Below are positions 5,960 through 9,182 of a stretch of DNA of 9,182 bases, piece after piece; position 1 is the first letter of the stretch, and the number at the start of each line of letters is the position of its first letter. A program made the position numbers and the translations under genes. The stretch lies in NCBI GenBank assembly GCA_937875885.1, contig CALEIO010000210.1, positions 1-9,182 on the forward strand, given 5' to 3'. The stretch is from an uncultured Clostridia bacterium. GTDB lineage: Bacteria; Bacillota; Clostridia; Oscillospirales; Acutalibacteraceae. The notes under the pieces were generated by a model that was given only the letters and a program-made list of their open reading frames with translations, ran no database searches and was not told where the DNA came from.

Positions 5960-7828
5960 TTAACTTGTGGAAGCTTCAATAAACTTCTCCTGCATATAGT
6001 TGTAGATATCTGCAGGGGTGTTGGAGTACATATAGCACTTTGCAAGGTACTCCTTGTCGGGATAGATGAGTTTATTGTTTCTGATTTCTTCGTCAAGGAG
6101 GGCTACTGTTTCTGTGTTGGGAGAAGCATAGCCAATGTATTCGCTGTTTGAAACGCCAACCTCGGGTTCCAGCATAAAGTTGATGAACATTTCTGCAAGC
6201 TCGGGATTTTCTGCATTTTTGGGAATACACATTGCATCAACAAAGAAGTTTGTGCCACCCTCGGGCAGACAGTAGTTGAGAGATTCGTTGTTCTGCATCA
6301 TATAGTAGATGTCGCCTGCATAGTAGGGAGCAATGGCAGACTGGTTGCACTCCATAAGGTCATAGACCTGGTCCATTACGTAGTTCTGAACAAGGGGCTT
6401 CTGCTCTTTCAGCAGGGCACATGCCTTGTCGATATCTGCCATAGTGGGGTTGGAGGGGTCAATGCCAAGTCGCTGCATTGCAATGGCAAGTGCATCGCGG
6501 CTGTTGTTGAACATAAGAATCTGACCTGCGTTTTCCTCATTCCACAGAGCGTCGAAGTCAGTAACCTGACCCTTGTACATATCCTCGTTGTAGCACAGAG
6601 CCACAACACCCCAGGTGTAGGGTACGGAGTATGTGTTGTCGGGGTCGTAGGGGAGGTTTTTGTACTCCTCGGCGATGTTTGAGTAGTTGGGGATATTGTC
6701 AAAGTCAAGGGGCAGAAGCATATCCTCGGCAATGAGTTTGCCTATCATATAGTCAGAGGGAATGATGATATCGTAGCTTTCTGTCTGAATTTTTGAGTAC
6801 ATTTCCTCGTTGGATTCATACTCGTTGTAGTTGACTTTGATGTTGTATCTGCGCTCGAATTCAGCAATAACGTCCAGGGTGCCGTCTTCACCGTTTGCAA
6901 TGTTTTCGCCCCAGTTGAACACGTTGATTTCTGCTGTGTAGCCTGAGCAACGGGAGTAGCATACAAGTCCTCCAAGCAGAATGAAAAGGGCAAGTGCCAG
7001 GCAAAGCATTTTCTTTGCGCTTGAGCCAGAGCCTTTGTCGGAGCCGTTCTTCTCCTGCTTTGCACCGTTGATGTTGGTGATGATGAGCACAGAGAAGATT
7101 ACCACAAAGAGGATTGTGGACAGAGCGTTAATCTTGGGAGAAACTCTCTTTTTGAGCATTGTGTAAATCTCAATGGGGAGAGTCTGGAACTTACCGCTTG
7201 TGAAGAACGAGATAATGAAGTCATCCAGAGAGTAAGTGAAGCTGATGAGGAAACCCGAGATAATACCGGGCAGCAGCTCGTGGATTACAACCTGGAAGAA
7301 AGCCTGCATCTGTGTGCAGCCCAGGTCCTGTGCCGCCTCAAACAGGTGGTTATCCATCTGTCTGATTTTGGGTGTTACCGAAAGGATAACGTAGGGGGTA
7401 CAGAAGCCGATGTGGGACAGCAGCAGAGTACCGAAGCCGTTTTCAAAGTGGAAAATCTGACCCAGGAATACGAACAGAAGCATCAGAGAAATACCTGTTA
7501 CGATTTCGGGATTGATGATGGGAATGTTGGAAACTGTCTGCACAATCTTTCTTTTGGCACCTTTGAGGTTATACATACCAAGAGAAGCAACGGTGCCGAG
7601 AATTGTAGAGAAAGCGGCTGCAAGTACTGCAACCAGCAGAGTGTTTCCGAGAGCTGTCATAATTGCTCTGTCCTGAAGCAGCTTTACGTACCAGTCAAGG
7701 GTGAAGCCGTTCCAGACAGAAGATTTGCTGTCATTGAATGAGTAGGCAATAAGTACTGCGATGGGGGCATAGAGAAACATAAACACAAGCCCGATGTAGA
7801 ACTTTTTGCCGGGAGAATGTTTTTTCAT
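5960..7828 (-). CDS. potCD: Fused polyamine ABC transporter permease and binding protein (PotC-PotD)
   Basis: A 622-residue fusion joining one permease subunit of the spermidine/putrescine importer to its substrate-binding protein. Residues ~1-254 are PotC, with about six membrane helices and the ATPase-contacting EAA loop at 164-187 (EAAQDLG...LLP). A Lys/Ser/Gly-rich linker (~255-272) is followed by a seventh helix (~273-291), which would carry the C-terminal domain outside and so replace the lipid anchor of a free PotD. Residues ~298-622 are PotD-like: VFNWGENI, YDIIIPSDYMIGKL, PYTWGVVALCYN, SRDALAIAMQRLG, NFFVDAMCIP and NFMLEPEV match the family layout. Substrate is inferred as a polyamine. 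The frame is uninterrupted and codon use is uniform, so the fusion is genuine; similar PotCD fusions are known in Firmicutes. Its ATG overlaps the potB stop (ATGA), with AGGAGG at 7839-7844. Confidence 0.94.
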   Translation of the reverse strand: MKKHSPGKKFYIGLVFMFLYAPIAVLIAYSFNDSKSSVWNGFTLDWYVKLLQDRAIMTALGNTLLVAVLAAAFSTILGTVASLGMYNLKGAKRKIVQTVSNIPIINPEIVTGISLMLLFVFLGQIFHFENGFGTLLLSHIGFCTPYVILSVTPKIRQMDNHLFEAAQDLGCTQMQAFFQVVIHELLPGIISGFLISFTYSLDDFIISFFTSGKFQTLPIEIYTMLKKRVSPKINALSTILFVVIFSVLIITNINGAKQEKNGSDKGSGSSAKKMLCLALALFILLGGLVCYSRCSGYTAEINVFNWGENIANGEDGTLDVIAEFERRYNIKVNYNEYESNEEMYSKIQTESYDIIIPSDYMIGKLIAEDMLLPLDFDNIPNYSNIAEEYKNLPYDPDNTYSVPYTWGVVALCYNEDMYKGQVTDFDALWNEENAGQILMFNNSRDALAIAMQRLGIDPSNPTMADIDKACALLKEQKPLVQNYVMDQVYDLMECNQSAIAPYYAGDIYYMMQNNESLNYCLPEGGTNFFVDAMCIPKNAENPELAEMFINFMLEPEVGVSNSEYIGYASPNTETVALLDEEIRNNKLIYPDKEYLAKCYMYSNTPADIYNYMQEKFIEASTS

Positions 7829-8619
7829 ACGCCAACCGCCTCCTCATCGCCGAAGCGGTTCATCACAACCATAAATACAAGGATGACAATCATCAGCAGC
7901 AGAGCAATGGCAGATGCTGTGTGTCGGTCGCTCTTGTAGAGCATCTCGATAACGTCACCGATCATTCGGTTGTTGGGTCCGCCCAGATACTGGGATACAA
8001 GGAAGGTGCTGGCAGAGGGCACAAACACCATTGTAACACCTGAAATAATGCCGGGTACGGACAGGGGGAATACAACTTTTCTGATAACGTTCAGTTTGCT
8101 GCAGCCCAGGTCCTGTGCGGCTTCGATAAGGCTCTTGTCGATCTTGCCCATTACTGTGCACAGGGGAAGAATCATAAAGGGCAGGAATTCGTACACCATA
8201 CCAAGCACAACTGCACCTGTGTTATACATAAGCGGTGCGTCAATTCCTATCATATTAAGGAAAGAATCTATGGGGCCGTTGTTCTGCAGAAGCAGTACCC
8301 AGGCTCTGACTCTGAGCAGGAAGTTCATCCACATGGGCACCATAATGAGCATTGTGTATGTGCGCTGTGCACGCTCGGAGCTTCGTGAGATGAAGTAGCT
8401 CAAGGGATAAGCCAGTACAAGGCAGATGGAGGTGGAGAGAAAAGCAACCCAGAGAGAGTAAAGGAACTCGTCTTTGTAGTTGAGCGCTTTCTGCAGAAAA
8501 ATCAGAGTGAAATTTCCTGCATCGTCTCTGCAGGTGTTGCTGATGATGAGCCCCAGGGGAACAAGTGTGAAAAGAAACATCCAGATGATGTAGGGGATAA
8601 TCAGCTTTTTAGTTTTCAT
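7825..8619 (-). CDS. potB: Polyamine ABC transporter permease PotB
   Basis: Inner-membrane permease subunit pairing with PotC to form the channel for spermidine/putrescine. The 264 residues have six likely helices (~8-28, 57-78, 88-112, 135-157, 190-210, 236-254). The EAA loop (EAAQDLGCSKLNVIRKVVFP, 166-185) docks on the PotA ATPase. The length is typical for PotB. The ATG at 8619 has GGAGGG at 8625-8630. It overlaps the end of potA by 11 bases and its TGA overlaps the potCD start, so translation of all three is probably coupled. Confidence 0.95.
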   Translation of the reverse strand: MKTKKLIIPYIIWMFLFTLVPLGLIISNTCRDDAGNFTLIFLQKALNYKDEFLYSLWVAFLSTSICLVLAYPLSYFISRSSERAQRTYTMLIMVPMWMNFLLRVRAWVLLLQNNGPIDSFLNMIGIDAPLMYNTGAVVLGMVYEFLPFMILPLCTVMGKIDKSLIEAAQDLGCSKLNVIRKVVFPLSVPGIISGVTMVFVPSASTFLVSQYLGGPNNRMIGDVIEMLYKSDRHTASAIALLLMIVILVFMVVMNRFGDEEAVGV

Positions 8620-9182
8620 CTTCGCCCTCCTGAGTGATTACGGGGGTCAGGGTAGCCTTTGAGAAATCGAAGCAGATGGGAACGTAGGTTGCAACCTGCT
8701 CGTCCTGATCGCTGTACATAATCCACTTTCTTTCGTCAGACTCCAGGATGATTTCGTTGTGGGAGCCTTTCCAGATTACAGACTCGATGTAAACATCTGT
8801 AAGCTGACCGATGCCCTCGCCGTCAACGTAAAGACCTGTGGGAGGAAGGAAGATGTTGAGGATTGTACCTTTTTCAAAGGTGTAGCCGGGAATGTCAATC
8901 TCTTTGTCCTCAATAGAGACTGTGATTGTGTTTTCAGCCTCGTCGCAATAAGTTACCTCTGCGGTAAACTCGTTGTAAGGAGTGGGGAAGAGTTTGTTCA
9001 TAATGTGGATGTTGTTGGGGTCGACTTTCATACCAATGTGGCTGCCTACAGAGCTTGAAACCGTGGAATGGATAAGAAGTATGCAGTTCTGTGTGCGCAC
9101 CTCCATTTCGTAGTGAACACCCTTGAACACAACACCGGTAACGTCACCTGTGATGGTGCCCTGCTCGGGAGTTGTGATTTCG
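8609..9182 (-). CDS. potA: Polyamine ABC transporter ATPase PotA, C-terminal part
   Basis: The frame is open from the window edge (9181) to TAA at 8611-8609, giving the last ~190 residues of the cytosolic ATPase that powers the transporter. The start and the Walker A/B nucleotide-binding domain lie outside the window. The visible part is the C-terminal TOBE/MOB-like regulatory region: GTITGDVTGVVFKGVHYEM and the GSHIGMKVDPNNIHIM stretch are typical of PotA. A second strand-rich segment (VYIESVIWKGSHNEIILES and beyond) is likely the paired TOBE repeat. The GTG at 9130 is internal, not the real start. Its 3' end overlaps potB by 11 bases. Confidence 0.93.
   Translation of the reverse strand, partial: EITTPEQGTITGDVTGVVFKGVHYEMEVRTQNCILLIHSTVSSSVGSHIGMKVDPNNIHIMNKLFPTPYNEFTAEVTYCDEAENTITVSIEDKEIDIPGYTFEKGTILNIFLPPTGLYVDGEGIGQLTDVYIESVIWKGSHNEIILESDERKWIMYSDQDEQVATYVPICFDFSKATLTPVITQEGEDEN

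Noticed and set aside
5960..7828. PotCD fusion as an assembly or frameshift artefact
   Set aside because: The frame is continuous with a sensible linker and extra helix, uniform codon use and intact operon overlaps.
1..9182. CRISPR array, insertion sequence, phage genes, tRNA or rRNA genes
   Set aside because: No direct-repeat/spacer array, transposase motifs, terminal inverted repeats, cloverleaf or rRNA sequence was seen. The only regular repeat is the 15-bp array, which is too short-period for CRISPR.

Overview
The window looks like chromosomal DNA of a low-to-mid GC Gram-positive anaerobe, most likely class Clostridia (Ruminococcaceae/Oscillospiraceae-like). The clues are a tRNA-Phe-type T-box leader in front of pheS-pheT, strong GGAGG ribosome sites, a lipoprotein-type signal peptide, a stand-alone NAD(P)HX dehydratase beside a small membrane protein of DUF6106 type, and a potA-potB-potCD polyamine transporter with the permease and binding protein fused. 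No rRNA, tRNA, CRISPR array or insertion sequence was seen.

Layout. Positions 1-~456 (minus strand) carry the first 12 codons of an unknown gene and the last ~135 codons of an ABC-F ATPase. This block is rich in GCG/CGC codons, unlike everything to its right. At ~439-459 it is joined to a truncated pheT, which keeps only its first ~249 codons. pheS (1217-2269) precedes pheT in the operon. Its leader (2283-2551) has a complete T-box: UUC specifier, T-box motif, and alternative antiterminator and terminator. The pheS promoter sits back-to-back with a promoter for the plus-strand group.

The plus-strand group (2659-4637) encodes a two-helix membrane protein (DUF6106-like), the NAD(P)HX repair enzyme NnrD and a small lipoprotein. 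After the lipoprotein stop comes an unusual 7-unit repeat with an exact 15-bp period. A probably bidirectional terminator (4736-4768) follows and also serves the convergent gene.

The minus-strand right half is a potA (partial)-potB-potCD operon (9182-5960) for spermidine/putrescine import, with overlapping genes and a terminator at 5918-5947. A membrane-anchored alpha/beta hydrolase (5826-4831) lies downstream. Its apparent promoter has its -35 box in the loop of the pot terminator and its -10 box just past the T-run.

The gene groups are mostly housekeeping or transport: phenylalanyl-tRNA synthesis, NADH repair and polyamine uptake. I see no clear new defence or mobile system. The points most worth a second look are the pheT/ABC-F junction (assembly chimera or real rearrangement), the 15-bp-period repeat, the promoter nested in a terminator, and the fused PotCD.
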